Source: Planktomarina temperata RCA23
GTDB taxonomy: Bacteria > Pseudomonadota > Alphaproteobacteria > Rhodobacterales > Rhodobacteraceae
Assembly: GCF_000738435.1 (NCBI RefSeq)
Contig: NZ_CP003984.1
Coordinates: 2,728,001 to 2,792,000, forward strand
DNA length: 64,000 nucleotides
Direction: 5' to 3'
In this document: piece after piece, positions 42,791 to 51,514 of the stretch
How positions within the stretch are numbered: position 1 is the stretch's first letter
Layout: every line of letters begins with the position of its first letter
Program-made: the position numbers and the translations under genes
Notes under the pieces: model-generated
The model's database searches: none
Seen by the model: the letters and a program-made list of their open reading frames with translations, nothing else
What the model was told of the DNA's origin: nothing

Positions 42791-44437
42791 TCAAGGTCGC
42801 CCTTGGGGCGTGAGGGAGGAGAAGGGTTTGCCAACAGCATCTTGGTATTCCGCCTCATCCCAAAACCCAATCAGAATGCCTGACTCCGCCGCGATCTTCT
42901 GGCGCGCCAGCACCTCGGGGGTCGCCGTTATTCGCGTGTGATGGCGTGTCGCCCATTTCAAGAGGGCAGATTCCATGCGCGCGCGGGTTTTGACGCATAA
43001 TGGGTCTTCAGACGCGCCAAGATCGACCAATTCATCGGGATCGTTTTGCAAATCCCACAAGACGGGCCTGAAGCCCTCACATCGGATATACTTCCAACGC
43101 CCGTCGAAAATCATCGTCGTATGGGCGTCTTCTTGCGGCTGCCCAAGGGCGACGGCCATTTCAGACCAGTGGTAATCATGTTCACTGATCACATAGCGGC
43201 GTGAGAAGCCATCTTTGCCGTGCAGGATCGAAGTCAGATCGCGACCTTCGATCACATGGGGCTTGGGTGCACAGCCCAGTGCTTCCATAAAGGTTGCAGG
43301 CAGGTCGATCATTTCAACCAACGCATCGCTGACCAAGCCACGCGTTCCGTCGGCCTCAGGGCGCGGGTCGGCGATGATCAACGGCACTTTGACAGCGGCT
43401 TCATGGTAGAAATCCTTGTCGCCCATCCAATGATCACCCAAGTAATCACCATGATCCGAGGTAAACGCGATGATGGTGTTCTCGCTGAACCCTTCGGCAT
43501 CCATCCACGCGAACAGCCGCCCTAGATTGTCGTCCAATTGTTTGATCAGGCCCATGTAGGCCGGAATGACGTGTTCACGCAGGTGATCTCGCGAAAAGCT
43601 TTTACAGACTCGCGCGTTATGGTAGGCGCGCACTAAGGGGTGATCGGTCTCACGCTCCATGTCAGAACGCACCGGCGGAAGAATGTGCCGCTCGTCATAC
43701 ATTTCGTGATAGGGTGCCGGGACGATATAGGGCCAATGCGGCTTGATATAGGACAGATGGCACATCCACGGTCGCCCGTCGGTCCGCGCCTCGCGCATAA
43801 AGTCCATGGCCCGATTTGTCATATAGGCGGTTTCAGAATGTTCTTCGGGCACATTTGCCGCCAAGCGCGAATTCTTCAACAGCCATGCCGAGAGCAATTC
43901 GCCGTCCGAATCCAACCCGGAATTGGCGAAGTCTTCCCATGGGTTATCCGAGGCAAAACCATGCGCCACCAGATAGTCGTCATAGGCGGACCAGTTCTGG
44001 CGCGGGCTATCAGGATGCAAGCCATCGTCTCGTTCGAAAGGCTCGAACCCGCATTGGGATCGGGCCACGCCAATCTCACTTTGGGGATCAATCCCAAGCC
44101 ATGCCATGCCTTCCAGGTCGGCCGTCATATGCGTCTTGCCCACCAGCACCGCCCGGGCACCAACCTGCCTCAGGTGATCCCCGAGCGTGGGTTCGCCAAC
44201 ACGCAGAGGCATGCCGTTCCATGTTGCCCCATGGCTGCGCACATAGCGACCCGTATAGGCGGACATCCGGGAGGGACCACAGACAGGCGATTGCACATAG
44301 GCATTTGTAAATCGTACCCCACGAGCCGCCAACGCATCGATATTTGGCGTGTCCAGATGCGGGTGACCGTAACAGCTGAGATAATCAAACCGCAGTTGAT
44401 CCGCCATGATCCACAAGATGTTCGGCTTATCGGTCAT
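42791..44437 (-). CDS. sulfatase-family hydrolase (arylsulfatase / phosphonate monoester hydrolase type)
   Basis: A 548-residue alkaline-phosphatase-superfamily enzyme. The formylglycine motif is intact: SPVCGPSRMSAYTGR with the modified Cys at residue 53, and metal ligands ILWIMADQLRFDYL (Asp-Gln type), AFTSDHGDYLGDHWMG. No signal peptide, so it acts in the cytoplasm. The DQ rather than DD motif suggests the phosphonate monoester hydrolase/choline-sulfatase branch. It overlaps the marR gene by 4 bases and is divergent from a TAXI-TRAP transporter, suggesting uptake and desulfation of an organosulfate. Confidence 0.88.
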   Translation of the reverse strand: MTDKPNILWIMADQLRFDYLSCYGHPHLDTPNIDALAARGVRFTNAYVQSPVCGPSRMSAYTGRYVRSHGATWNGMPLRVGEPTLGDHLRQVGARAVLVGKTHMTADLEGMAWLGIDPQSEIGVARSQCGFEPFERDDGLHPDSPRQNWSAYDDYLVAHGFASDNPWEDFANSGLDSDGELLSAWLLKNSRLAANVPEEHSETAYMTNRAMDFMREARTDGRPWMCHLSYIKPHWPYIVPAPYHEMYDERHILPPVRSDMERETDHPLVRAYHNARVCKSFSRDHLREHVIPAYMGLIKQLDDNLGRLFAWMDAEGFSENTIIAFTSDHGDYLGDHWMGDKDFYHEAAVKVPLIIADPRPEADGTRGLVSDALVEMIDLPATFMEALGCAPKPHVIEGRDLTSILHGKDGFSRRYVISEHDYHWSEMAVALGQPQEDAHTTMIFDGRWKYIRCEGFRPVLWDLQNDPDELVDLGASEDPLCVKTRARMESALLKWATRHHTRITATPEVLARQKIAAESGILIGFWDEAEYQDAVGKPFSSLTPQGRP

Positions 44438-44940
44438 ATTTGTTCCTTCGCAACAATGTCTTCAATCGGTGCCCGTAAAAACATGTCGAGGCGATCAAGA
44501 TAATTGACAAACTCCACCAGTTCCTCCTCTGAGTAGACCTCCTTCAAGGCGGCGCGCCGACGGGCCATAACAGGTGCGGCTCGATCATAAGCCGCGCGCC
44601 CAGCCTGCGAAACTTCGACGATGGTTTGGCGGCTGTCTGTCTCGCTTCGCCGCATGGTGACAAACCCTTTACGGCGCATCTCGGGCAAGGCACGACTTAG
44701 CAAGGAAGGATCCGCGCGCTGCATTGATGCAAGGTCTTTGATCGTCATCTGCCCGGCCTCGCAGAGATCCCATAGCACGCGCCATTCGACAATCGATAGC
44801 CCACCTCCTATTTGCAGCAAATGCTGCCCTTGCTTGCGAGAGGCCGCATAAATCGCAGGCAGGCGCGCAAATAAATTGAAGTGTTCTCGAACACGCCGCG
44901 CCGCGATTCGTTCTTTATCGCGTTCATTTAGATTGGCCAT
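44434..44940 (-). CDS. MarR family regulator of the sulfatase/TAXI module
   Basis: A 168-residue winged-helix regulator. The DNA-binding part is MTIKDLASMQRADPSLLSRA, then MRRKGFVTMRRSETDSRQTI. It overlaps the sulfatase start in an ATGA arrangement, so the two are translated together, and it is divergent from the TAXI-TRAP genes. A TGACAAGTCA site in the shared promoter is a candidate operator. Confidence 0.88.
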   Translation of the reverse strand: MANLNERDKERIAARRVREHFNLFARLPAIYAASRKQGQHLLQIGGGLSIVEWRVLWDLCEAGQMTIKDLASMQRADPSLLSRALPEMRRKGFVTMRRSETDSRQTIVEVSQAGRAAYDRAAPVMARRRAALKEVYSEEELVEFVNYLDRLDMFLRAPIEDIVAKEQI

Positions 44941-44984
44941 CGCGCCCTCCTCTAACCTGTGGACTAGCCCGAAGACTTAATGCG

Positions 44985-44994
44985 TGACAAGTCA
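44985..44994. promoter_or_regulatory. candidate operator in marR/TAXI divergent promoter
   Basis: TGAC-AA-GTCA is a short palindrome followed by AT-rich TATATTTTAT. It lies 45 bases upstream of the marR start and 73 upstream of the TAXI binding-protein start. Only one copy was seen, so support is weak. Confidence 0.3.
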
Positions 44995-45066
44995 TATATT
45001 TTATGCCAGCTTTTTCAGAATGCGCCTCGTTGTCGGGGTAATTTGCGCTTTGGAGGTAGAAAAACA

Positions 45067-46122
45067 ATGTTGAAGAAAACACTTTTGGGCTGCGCACTGT
45101 CGCTCGCGCCGCTGATCACAAATGCTCAGACAACCCTGACGGCTGAGACCACCACACCCGGCTCAACACCGCATTACATCGACTCGACTTTGGCTGCGGT
45201 CCTTGCCAGCGCCGGTGTGGCAACGATGCAGATCACCGAGGGCGCGACCCTTACCAACTCGGTTCAAGCAGTCGCCGAGGGGCGTTTGGATATGGCCCCT
45301 GCGCCGCTGATCTTGCCTTTCCTGATGTCGCGGGGGATCGGCCCTTATAGCGGCATTGGTCCTGACAAGGGTGCCGAGCTTGCCGCCAATATTCGGGTGA
45401 TATTCTTCAATGCCGGATCTGCACAGATACTTGGCTACTATAATAGCAATCCAATCGAAGACATCCGCGACCTGTCAGGCAAGCGCATCTGGAACGGTCC
45501 GCCCCGCGGCGCGGCGCTGACCTCTGGTCGTGCCATGATCCAACTATTGTCTGGCATCAAGGATGGAGAGGGCTATGAAGGTATTCAGAGCCCATGGCCG
45601 GATACGGTTCCAACAATCACCGGTGGCGGTGTCGACGCTTGGACCATTCCCGAGGGCTTGCCCTCTGGTCGCGAGATTGCAATCGCGGCCTCGGGCGGCA
45701 TCACAATCCATGATGTCCCGTCTGATCTTCTGGCGAGCGAGCTTGGACAACAGATCATGAAGGCACCGGGCCACGCCCCCTATTCGGTTCCGATAGAAGC
45801 GTTCCGCAAAGCCTATGACGGCAACGACATCACCGTTGTGGTCGACGACGATAGCTTTGACAGCTTCGCGACCGCTTTTGGTCAGATCGTCCCAGCGGGC
45901 ATGGGCGAACAGCTGGTCTACGACATCGTGACGGCCTTTCTTGCAGGCGAAGAGCGCTTCCTCACAGGATCACCGCGGGGGCCGTTTGTGCGGATGAGCT
46001 TTGGTGATATCGATGGGGTGAGCCAAGGCGCCTGCGGTGCGGTTCAGATCAAAATGCATCCTGGCGCCATTCGCGCATATGAAGACGCCGGGCATACGAT
46101 TGCCGACTGTCTGCGCCCCTAA
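45067..46122 (+). CDS. TAXI family TRAP transporter substrate-binding protein
   Basis: A 351-residue periplasmic binding protein of the TAXI type. Signal peptide MLKKTLLGCALSLAPLITNA, then QTTLTAETTTPGSTPHYIDS. Conserved parts include LTNSVQAVAEGRLDMAPAPL, LSGKRIWNGPPRGAALTSGR and VFFNAGSAQILGYYNSN-like strands. GGAGG precedes the ATG. It is followed by a fused permease, as is normal for TAXI systems. An organosulfate or related acid substrate is inferred from the sulfatase neighbour. Confidence 0.87.
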   Translation: MLKKTLLGCALSLAPLITNAQTTLTAETTTPGSTPHYIDSTLAAVLASAGVATMQITEGATLTNSVQAVAEGRLDMAPAPLILPFLMSRGIGPYSGIGPDKGAELAANIRVIFFNAGSAQILGYYNSNPIEDIRDLSGKRIWNGPPRGAALTSGRAMIQLLSGIKDGEGYEGIQSPWPDTVPTITGGGVDAWTIPEGLPSGREIAIAASGGITIHDVPSDLLASELGQQIMKAPGHAPYSVPIEAFRKAYDGNDITVVVDDDSFDSFATAFGQIVPAGMGEQLVYDIVTAFLAGEERFLTGSPRGPFVRMSFGDIDGVSQGACGAVQIKMHPGAIRAYEDAGHTIADCLRP

Positions 46123-46185
46123 ACGCGCATTCCCGCACGGACGGGGCCCGCCCTGCCCGGCCCCCATCCTAACGAATGGCCCCCA

Positions 46186-48480
46186 ATGTCAGATCAATCG
46201 CCCTCGAGAGACAAAGGCCACTATCTGGCCCTCGTGTTAGCCTTCATCCTCGTCATGGTTGGGCTGATCAACACCATGCCGGAAATACCAGGACTGCAAG
46301 ACCTCGCGAGAGATCTGACAGGGCGTCCCTTTTTTCGAGTATCTGGCTTCCCTCCGGAATTCTTCTACCCGCCTATTTTTCTTGTGATGATGGTCATTGT
46401 CGCGCTTGATGCTAGTGTCTATCGTGCCTTGAAGAAAGACCGGCCCCATTTGGCATGGCTTGGTCTGTTACTAGACGCTGGGCTGATTCTTGCCGCGTTC
46501 CTAGCCGCCTTAGGGTTTCTGGTTGAAATCGATTCATTTTGTCTCATCGATCAGATCACGGGAGAGCGGGCGCGCCTGATCCAAGAGGCATCGGAAAGAT
46601 CAGCGGGGCTTATACCAGGCATCTCATTCGAGGCGGAAGTCCCATCCTGTCAGGCGCGGTTCGGCATATGGATCATTCCGCTACTCTTTACGATCATTTC
46701 ACTATTTTTTCTTTACAACGTGCGGGTTTGGGGTTTGCCGCTCGTCATGGTCGCCACTGTGGTGGTGGTCTACACCGTTGGCACCGCGCTGCTATGGATG
46801 TTCGATCTCAGCGACAACAATTTCTTACTGACCAAGTTGGGGGCCGATGGTGGCGACGCGCGCGCCGCAGCAATCCAAAAGGCAACCAATGTGTTCATCA
46901 CCCCCGATGGCTTTATGGGCCGGTTCATGGATATCGTGGTCAATCAGGTGTTCCCCTATGTGATCCTCGGCGCCCTCTTCGGAACCTCAGCTGGCGGAAC
47001 CTCGTTGATCAAGCTGGCGGTCCGTGCCACACGCCGCCTGCGCGGAGGCCCAGCCCATGCGGCCATCGTGTCGTCGGCGATGTTTGGCACCATCACAGGC
47101 GGGCCGGTCACCAATGTGTTATCAACAGGTCGGCTCACAATCCCGATGATGCGACGCAACGGATTTAGCCCGCAATTTGCTGGCGGCGTCGAGGCCGCGG
47201 CTTCATCTGGTGGGCAGATAATGCCGCCGGTCATGGGGGTGGCGGCCTTTGTCCTGGTTGCCTTGACAGCAGTCCCTTACACAAAAGTCATCACAGCCGC
47301 GTTTCTGCCCGCGATGTTCTTTTTCTTCTCGATCTTTCTTGCCGTCGTGTTCCAGGCTCGGCGTGAGAACGTCAAGGCAATGCGCGAAATCCCGGGCGAC
47401 CTGATCATGTCGCGACAGGACTGGCTGAACCTTATCATCATCTTCGCTCCGATCTTTACGATCCTGTCACTTTTGCTCGGGAATAAAGACGTCATTAGCT
47501 CTGGTTTTGTCGCCTCTGTTTTACCCGCCTTCGTAACACAGACGCTTGTCAACGCGACAGGTGATGCTGTATCTGCTGGATGGTGGGCTGTGGCCGTCCT
47601 TGTTCCGCTGCTCTTTCTTGATCCCGAAACCCGTGCGAAGCCCAGCAAGATACTGCTGTCCTTGGCGGATGGTGGAATCCTAGTCTCGCGGTTGTTTCTT
47701 TTACTCTTCGCAGTTTCCATCATTTCGGCGTTCCTGAACGAAAGTGGCCTGACCGGAGAGCTAACCCGTGCCATAACCACATGGTTAGAACAGGCCCAGG
47801 TACTCAGCCTCTTTGGGTTTGATATCAAAATAGTAGGTGGCGTTTATCTGATGCTGGCACTGACCTGCGCCATGGGCTGTGCGATTCTTTTGGGAATGGG
47901 CATGCCGACTGTGCCTGCTTATGTGAATGTCGCTCTGCTTCTCGGCCCACTTCTCGCCAACCTTGGTGTAAGTTTTTTTACAGCCCACATGTTTGTCTTT
48001 TACTTTGCCGTAGCCTCTGCGATCACCCCACCCGTGGCAATTGCTGCGTTCGCGGCGGCCTCGATCACACGAACTGAACCGATGCGCACCGGTTTGGCAG
48101 CAGTGCGTATCGGCATTGTCATGTTTACGATCCCGTTCGTCTTCGCATGGTACCCGGAACTTTTACTGATCGAGGAAGCGGTGACCATTACGAATGATCA
48201 AGGCCAACGCGCCCTGATAGATGGGTATTCCGGTTCTGTGGACTGGCCCAGCCTTTCCGCACTTGGGTTGCGCATTGCCGTTGCGCTGTACCTAATGGCA
48301 TCGGCTCTGGCCAAGTTTGACAAGGTTGCGATGAACATCTTGGAAGTTGCGCTTCGATTGTTGGCGGCTGTTTTGATTTTGTGGAAATCGGCAATGATCA
48401 TGTGGATTGGCCTGGCCCTTGCTCTAATGCTGATCCTAGGCCACTACTTACTCCCTTTACGGGGTGACCGCGCCGCTTGA
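46186..48480 (+). CDS. TRAP transporter fused permease (DctQM type)
   Basis: A 764-residue polytopic membrane protein combining small and large TRAP permease domains, the form that pairs with TAXI binding proteins. Recognisable stretches are YVILGALFGTSAGGTSLIKL, SAMFGTITGGPVTNVLSTGR, AAASSGGQIMPPVMGVAAFV and CAILLGMGMPTVPAYVNVAL, ending with AITPPVAIAAFAAASITRTE. It starts 63 bases after the TAXI gene. An IS6 remnant begins 13 bases after its stop. Confidence 0.93.
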   Translation: MSDQSPSRDKGHYLALVLAFILVMVGLINTMPEIPGLQDLARDLTGRPFFRVSGFPPEFFYPPIFLVMMVIVALDASVYRALKKDRPHLAWLGLLLDAGLILAAFLAALGFLVEIDSFCLIDQITGERARLIQEASERSAGLIPGISFEAEVPSCQARFGIWIIPLLFTIISLFFLYNVRVWGLPLVMVATVVVVYTVGTALLWMFDLSDNNFLLTKLGADGGDARAAAIQKATNVFITPDGFMGRFMDIVVNQVFPYVILGALFGTSAGGTSLIKLAVRATRRLRGGPAHAAIVSSAMFGTITGGPVTNVLSTGRLTIPMMRRNGFSPQFAGGVEAAASSGGQIMPPVMGVAAFVLVALTAVPYTKVITAAFLPAMFFFFSIFLAVVFQARRENVKAMREIPGDLIMSRQDWLNLIIIFAPIFTILSLLLGNKDVISSGFVASVLPAFVTQTLVNATGDAVSAGWWAVAVLVPLLFLDPETRAKPSKILLSLADGGILVSRLFLLLFAVSIISAFLNESGLTGELTRAITTWLEQAQVLSLFGFDIKIVGGVYLMLALTCAMGCAILLGMGMPTVPAYVNVALLLGPLLANLGVSFFTAHMFVFYFAVASAITPPVAIAAFAAASITRTEPMRTGLAAVRIGIVMFTIPFVFAWYPELLLIEEAVTITNDQGQRALIDGYSGSVDWPSLSALGLRIAVALYLMASALAKFDKVAMNILEVALRLLAAVLILWKSAMIMWIGLALALMLILGHYLLPLRGDRAA

Positions 48481-48493
48481 TTGCAAGAAAAAT

Positions 48494-48837
48494 GGGTGCT
48501 GTCAGACGAATGAGAACTCACATCTGATTGCTGGCGCGGCCTGACTCTATGCGCTCAATAATTGGCGCCGCGCAGCGAGAGCAGCGGCTCGGTTTCGCTT
48601 TAAATTGGTGCGTAAGTAGACGTGGCTTTAGGGCAGCCCTACGCAGCCAATCGGTCCCCTACACCCGACCCGTGTAGCGCCTTAAGCGGTTCGGAGTGGC
48701 CTCAGTGGGAAACAGCATACCGTAAGGCGGATGATTTCTGGGCTCGATTTAAAGTATCTGAATGGAGAGTGTTTTGTCATATGGCGAGGCTTTGAAACCG
48801 CCCGCCCCGTCTCAAGTTTGTTTTGTTTGACGGTGCC
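48494..48837 (-). mobile_element. internally deleted IS6-family element (left flank of amine cassette)
   Basis: The ends are GGGTGCTGTCAGACGAATGAG (left, with the same core GCTGTCAGACGAATGAG found at 58331) and, on the opposite strand at the right, GGCACCGTCAAACAAAAC. On the minus strand the transposase N-terminus MTKHSPFRYFKSSPEIIRL is readable near the right end and then breaks off, so most of the transposase is deleted, leaving ~345 bases. The right end lies 15 bases from the stop of the Tm-1-like gene. The pattern of a conserved F-K-S-P-E-I-I start is that of IS6-family transposases. Confidence 0.75.
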
Positions 48838-48851
48838 TTCTCAAGTGTTAA

Positions 48852-50081
48852 TCACGCGATCACGCCTTTTGCGCGCCAGTCATCAAAAATTTCCAGCGCT
48901 TTATCGGCAAATTCCGCGTCATTGATGTGGCATTCTATCCGGTGAGCAATCACATTGCCTGGCAGTGTCTGTTCCAGTTCCAGCAAAAACGCGTTGAGTC
49001 CAGCCTGATTGTGTAAATCAGCACCCGCTCGGTCCCATTCTCCCAGACCCTTCTCAGGCAATAGCATGGCCACTGGCCCGGTTGCTTTGGCCAATTGCGC
49101 GCCATGCGCATGCGCCACCAACCGGCGTTCATCATCATTTAAGACAATCGAAGTCAGCAAGCGATTGTGTTCGTGTTTCAAGTGATCTGACCATTTGTCT
49201 GGCAAAGGTTGCCAACCAACGATATCCACAAGATCATAACATCCCGGCGCCACGATTTGCGGAGTGCCATTTAAGCCGGCATTGGTCAAACGATCCGCTC
49301 CAGCAGATATATTGGATCCGTGCACATGGTTGCCCAATTCCTGTGTGCAAAGATCGAAAACACAAGCAAACGCCCCCTGTCCTGCGAGGCTTTCAAATGC
49401 GCGCCCCCCCATACCGGTTGCGTGGAACACGGCGACCTCAAAACCACGGGCCTCAAGCGCAGGCTTCAGCGGAATGACGTATTTTAACGCAGAGGTTCCC
49501 AGCGACGTCATCCCAATCAAGGGTTTATCTGGATCTGGCATTTGCACCGCGCGTGCTGCGCCTAGAACGGCGCCTGCTGCTTGACTTAAGGAGGCCTTGC
49601 ACACGGAATTCAGGCCATAAAGCCCCCCGGCCCATAAAATCATTTGCGTATCCGCTGCCAACCGTTCCGCTGGAATGAGCGGCGAAAACGATACCGTGGA
49701 CACAATGTATTTCGGCACCCCAAGCGGCACTGCGGAACATACATCTAACGCAAGGTCTGTCCCCATTGTGCCGCCAAGAACAATCAACCCATGAAATCGA
49801 CCTTCGGTGAACAATCGCGCCGCCAACAACGCCGCTCCTGTGGCCATGATCTGCATTGCCTGGTTTTCATTGCCCGAGGCGACGGCCGCTTGGATCGAAC
49901 TTCCACCTTCTTGCGCAACATCGTGTTTGGAATAATCAGTAGGCTTGGATGGGTCACCCAACACAGACACGTCCATGGTGACCACTTGACCACCTTGCGC
50001 CTGGATCACTTCGGCCAGAAACCCTAACTCGTCATCTTTGGTGTCATAGGTGCCAATTACCAAAATGGTCTTGTTCATCAT
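48852..50081 (-). CDS. Tm-1-like ATP-binding domain protein (UPF0261)
   Basis: A 409-residue protein of the UPF0261/Tm-1 family. It starts NKTILVIGTYDTKDDELGFL and has LIVLGGTMGTDLALDVCSAV, GMTSLGTSALKYVIPLKPAL and the C-terminal HINDAEFADKALEIFDDW. These proteins bind ATP and are usually encoded next to a TIM-barrel partner, which is absent here. It is the last gene of the amine cassette, 154 bases after the GS-like gene; its biochemical role is unknown. Confidence 0.88.
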   Translation of the reverse strand: MMNKTILVIGTYDTKDDELGFLAEVIQAQGGQVVTMDVSVLGDPSKPTDYSKHDVAQEGGSSIQAAVASGNENQAMQIMATGAALLAARLFTEGRFHGLIVLGGTMGTDLALDVCSAVPLGVPKYIVSTVSFSPLIPAERLAADTQMILWAGGLYGLNSVCKASLSQAAGAVLGAARAVQMPDPDKPLIGMTSLGTSALKYVIPLKPALEARGFEVAVFHATGMGGRAFESLAGQGAFACVFDLCTQELGNHVHGSNISAGADRLTNAGLNGTPQIVAPGCYDLVDIVGWQPLPDKWSDHLKHEHNRLLTSIVLNDDERRLVAHAHGAQLAKATGPVAMLLPEKGLGEWDRAGADLHNQAGLNAFLLELEQTLPGNVIAHRIECHINDAEFADKALEIFDDWRAKGVIA

Positions 50082-50235
50082 TGCAAAGCCCCGACAGTTT
50101 GATCCGCTTGGCTCTCAGAAGGAAATATTTATCCATCTTATGCAAGGATTTTTCGGAGCCAATGTCACGGGGTCCGGGGGGTGCCATGTACAATCCCCAA
50201 ACCTTCACTCAAAAAATGGCCTGAGACGGGACATT

Positions 50236-51513
50236 CTAAACAAATGGCAAATAAAAGTCGCGGATCTCGTCGACACTTTTGTTGAGGAGACGCTTGAACT
50301 CATCTCGCTTGAGGTAGAGCAGCCCATCGCAATAGGCCTCGCCTACCGCTTGGCGCAACATCACATCTTTGTCCAAGGCCTCCAAGGATTTGTCCAAACC
50401 CGATGGAATGTGGCGCCGCTCCCGCACATTTTCCAACCCATCTAAATCCTCAGCTGGTTGCAGTGGCATATTTCCCGCCACGCCTAAGCGCGCAGCTTGC
50501 AATACAGCGGCCACAGCCTGATAGGGGCTTGTCGCACAATCGGCCATTCTATGTTCAAGACGCGCCGATTTGGGCGAACTTGTTGAACAACGTGTGGTCA
50601 CCAAGCGATGATCTTCCGCCCAATTTGCCCAATACCCAGCCAAGCTTCCAGCGGCCAATCTGTCATAGCTGTTCACAGTCACTGCAAGCAGGCCCGCGAG
50701 CGCCTCATGGTGATGGATCAGCCCTGCGATGCAGTGTTGTCCAAGGTCTGACAAAGCGCCGTTTGGAGCAATCTGGTTTTGGTTGTCTTTGCCCACAAAA
50801 CTGAAATTAACATGGAGCCCCGATCCACCACGATCCGGCACTGGCCTTGGCATAAATGTCAGCAAAAGCCCTTTTTTCAGTGCGATTTCTCTTGCCAATG
50901 TCTTCATCAGAAAGGCGTCATCACAGGCTTTAAGCGCATGATCGAACCGCAATGTCAGTTCGAACTGTCCATTGTCATATTCTCCGTTCATGCTTTCGAT
51001 GGGGATTTCTGCGTGATGAGCGGCCTCCCAGATATCGTCCATGACACCCCGTGGATCATTTTCAGGGCCTGTTCCGTAAACGAAAGCTCCAGGCGTTTCA
51101 TAGGGACGCCAAATACCATCTTGGTCACGTTGAAAGATATAAGCCTCGGTCTCGAGACCCACCATTGGGCTCAACCCTAGGGCTTCCCAATCTTTAATCG
51201 CACGTTTGAGCGTTGAGCGGGGGCACAGCCCAAAAGGTTCACCATCTACATGTAAATCGCCCAGCGCTATCTCCGTGCCGGCCTGCCAGCCCTTGCGTCG
51301 CTCGGCGTCCAAAATGAGATCCATGTCAGGCAGCCCGTCATAAACACCGCAGCCAGGAACGGGTAGTAAATCCCGGTCATAAGAGACAGCAAAAGCCCCG
51401 CGGGCAAAACCAATTTTGCCGCCGGCCGCCACATCGACCGGAACATATTTTCCCCGCGGAAGATTCAACATGTCATTGAACATAACGCGGGTGCGGGACA
51501 TCTCCTCAGCCAT
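50236..51513 (-). CDS. glutamine synthetase-family ligase, putative gamma-glutamylamine synthetase
   Basis: A 425-residue GS-fold ligase that would join an amine to the gamma-carboxyl of glutamate with ATP. Active-site parts: GLETEAYIFQRD, ESMNGEYDNGQFELTL, then RGGSGLHVNFSF, where the usual GSGxHxH has Asn for the second His, and SARLEHRMADCATSPYQAVA. It lacks the adenylylation-site region of GlnA-I and is closer in layout to PuuA/IpuC/AtdA1-type ligases. It starts one base after the P450 stop, so the two are co-translated. The substrate amine is unknown. Confidence 0.85.
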   Translation of the reverse strand: MAEEMSRTRVMFNDMLNLPRGKYVPVDVAAGGKIGFARGAFAVSYDRDLLPVPGCGVYDGLPDMDLILDAERRKGWQAGTEIALGDLHVDGEPFGLCPRSTLKRAIKDWEALGLSPMVGLETEAYIFQRDQDGIWRPYETPGAFVYGTGPENDPRGVMDDIWEAAHHAEIPIESMNGEYDNGQFELTLRFDHALKACDDAFLMKTLAREIALKKGLLLTFMPRPVPDRGGSGLHVNFSFVGKDNQNQIAPNGALSDLGQHCIAGLIHHHEALAGLLAVTVNSYDRLAAGSLAGYWANWAEDHRLVTTRCSTSSPKSARLEHRMADCATSPYQAVAAVLQAARLGVAGNMPLQPAEDLDGLENVRERRHIPSGLDKSLEALDKDVMLRQAVGEAYCDGLLYLKRDEFKRLLNKSVDEIRDFYLPFV

Positions 51514-51514
51514 T

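Noticed and set aside
43640-44503. Plus-strand ORF of 287 codons over the sulfatase
   Set aside because: Antisense shadow; codon pattern follows the sulfatase frame.
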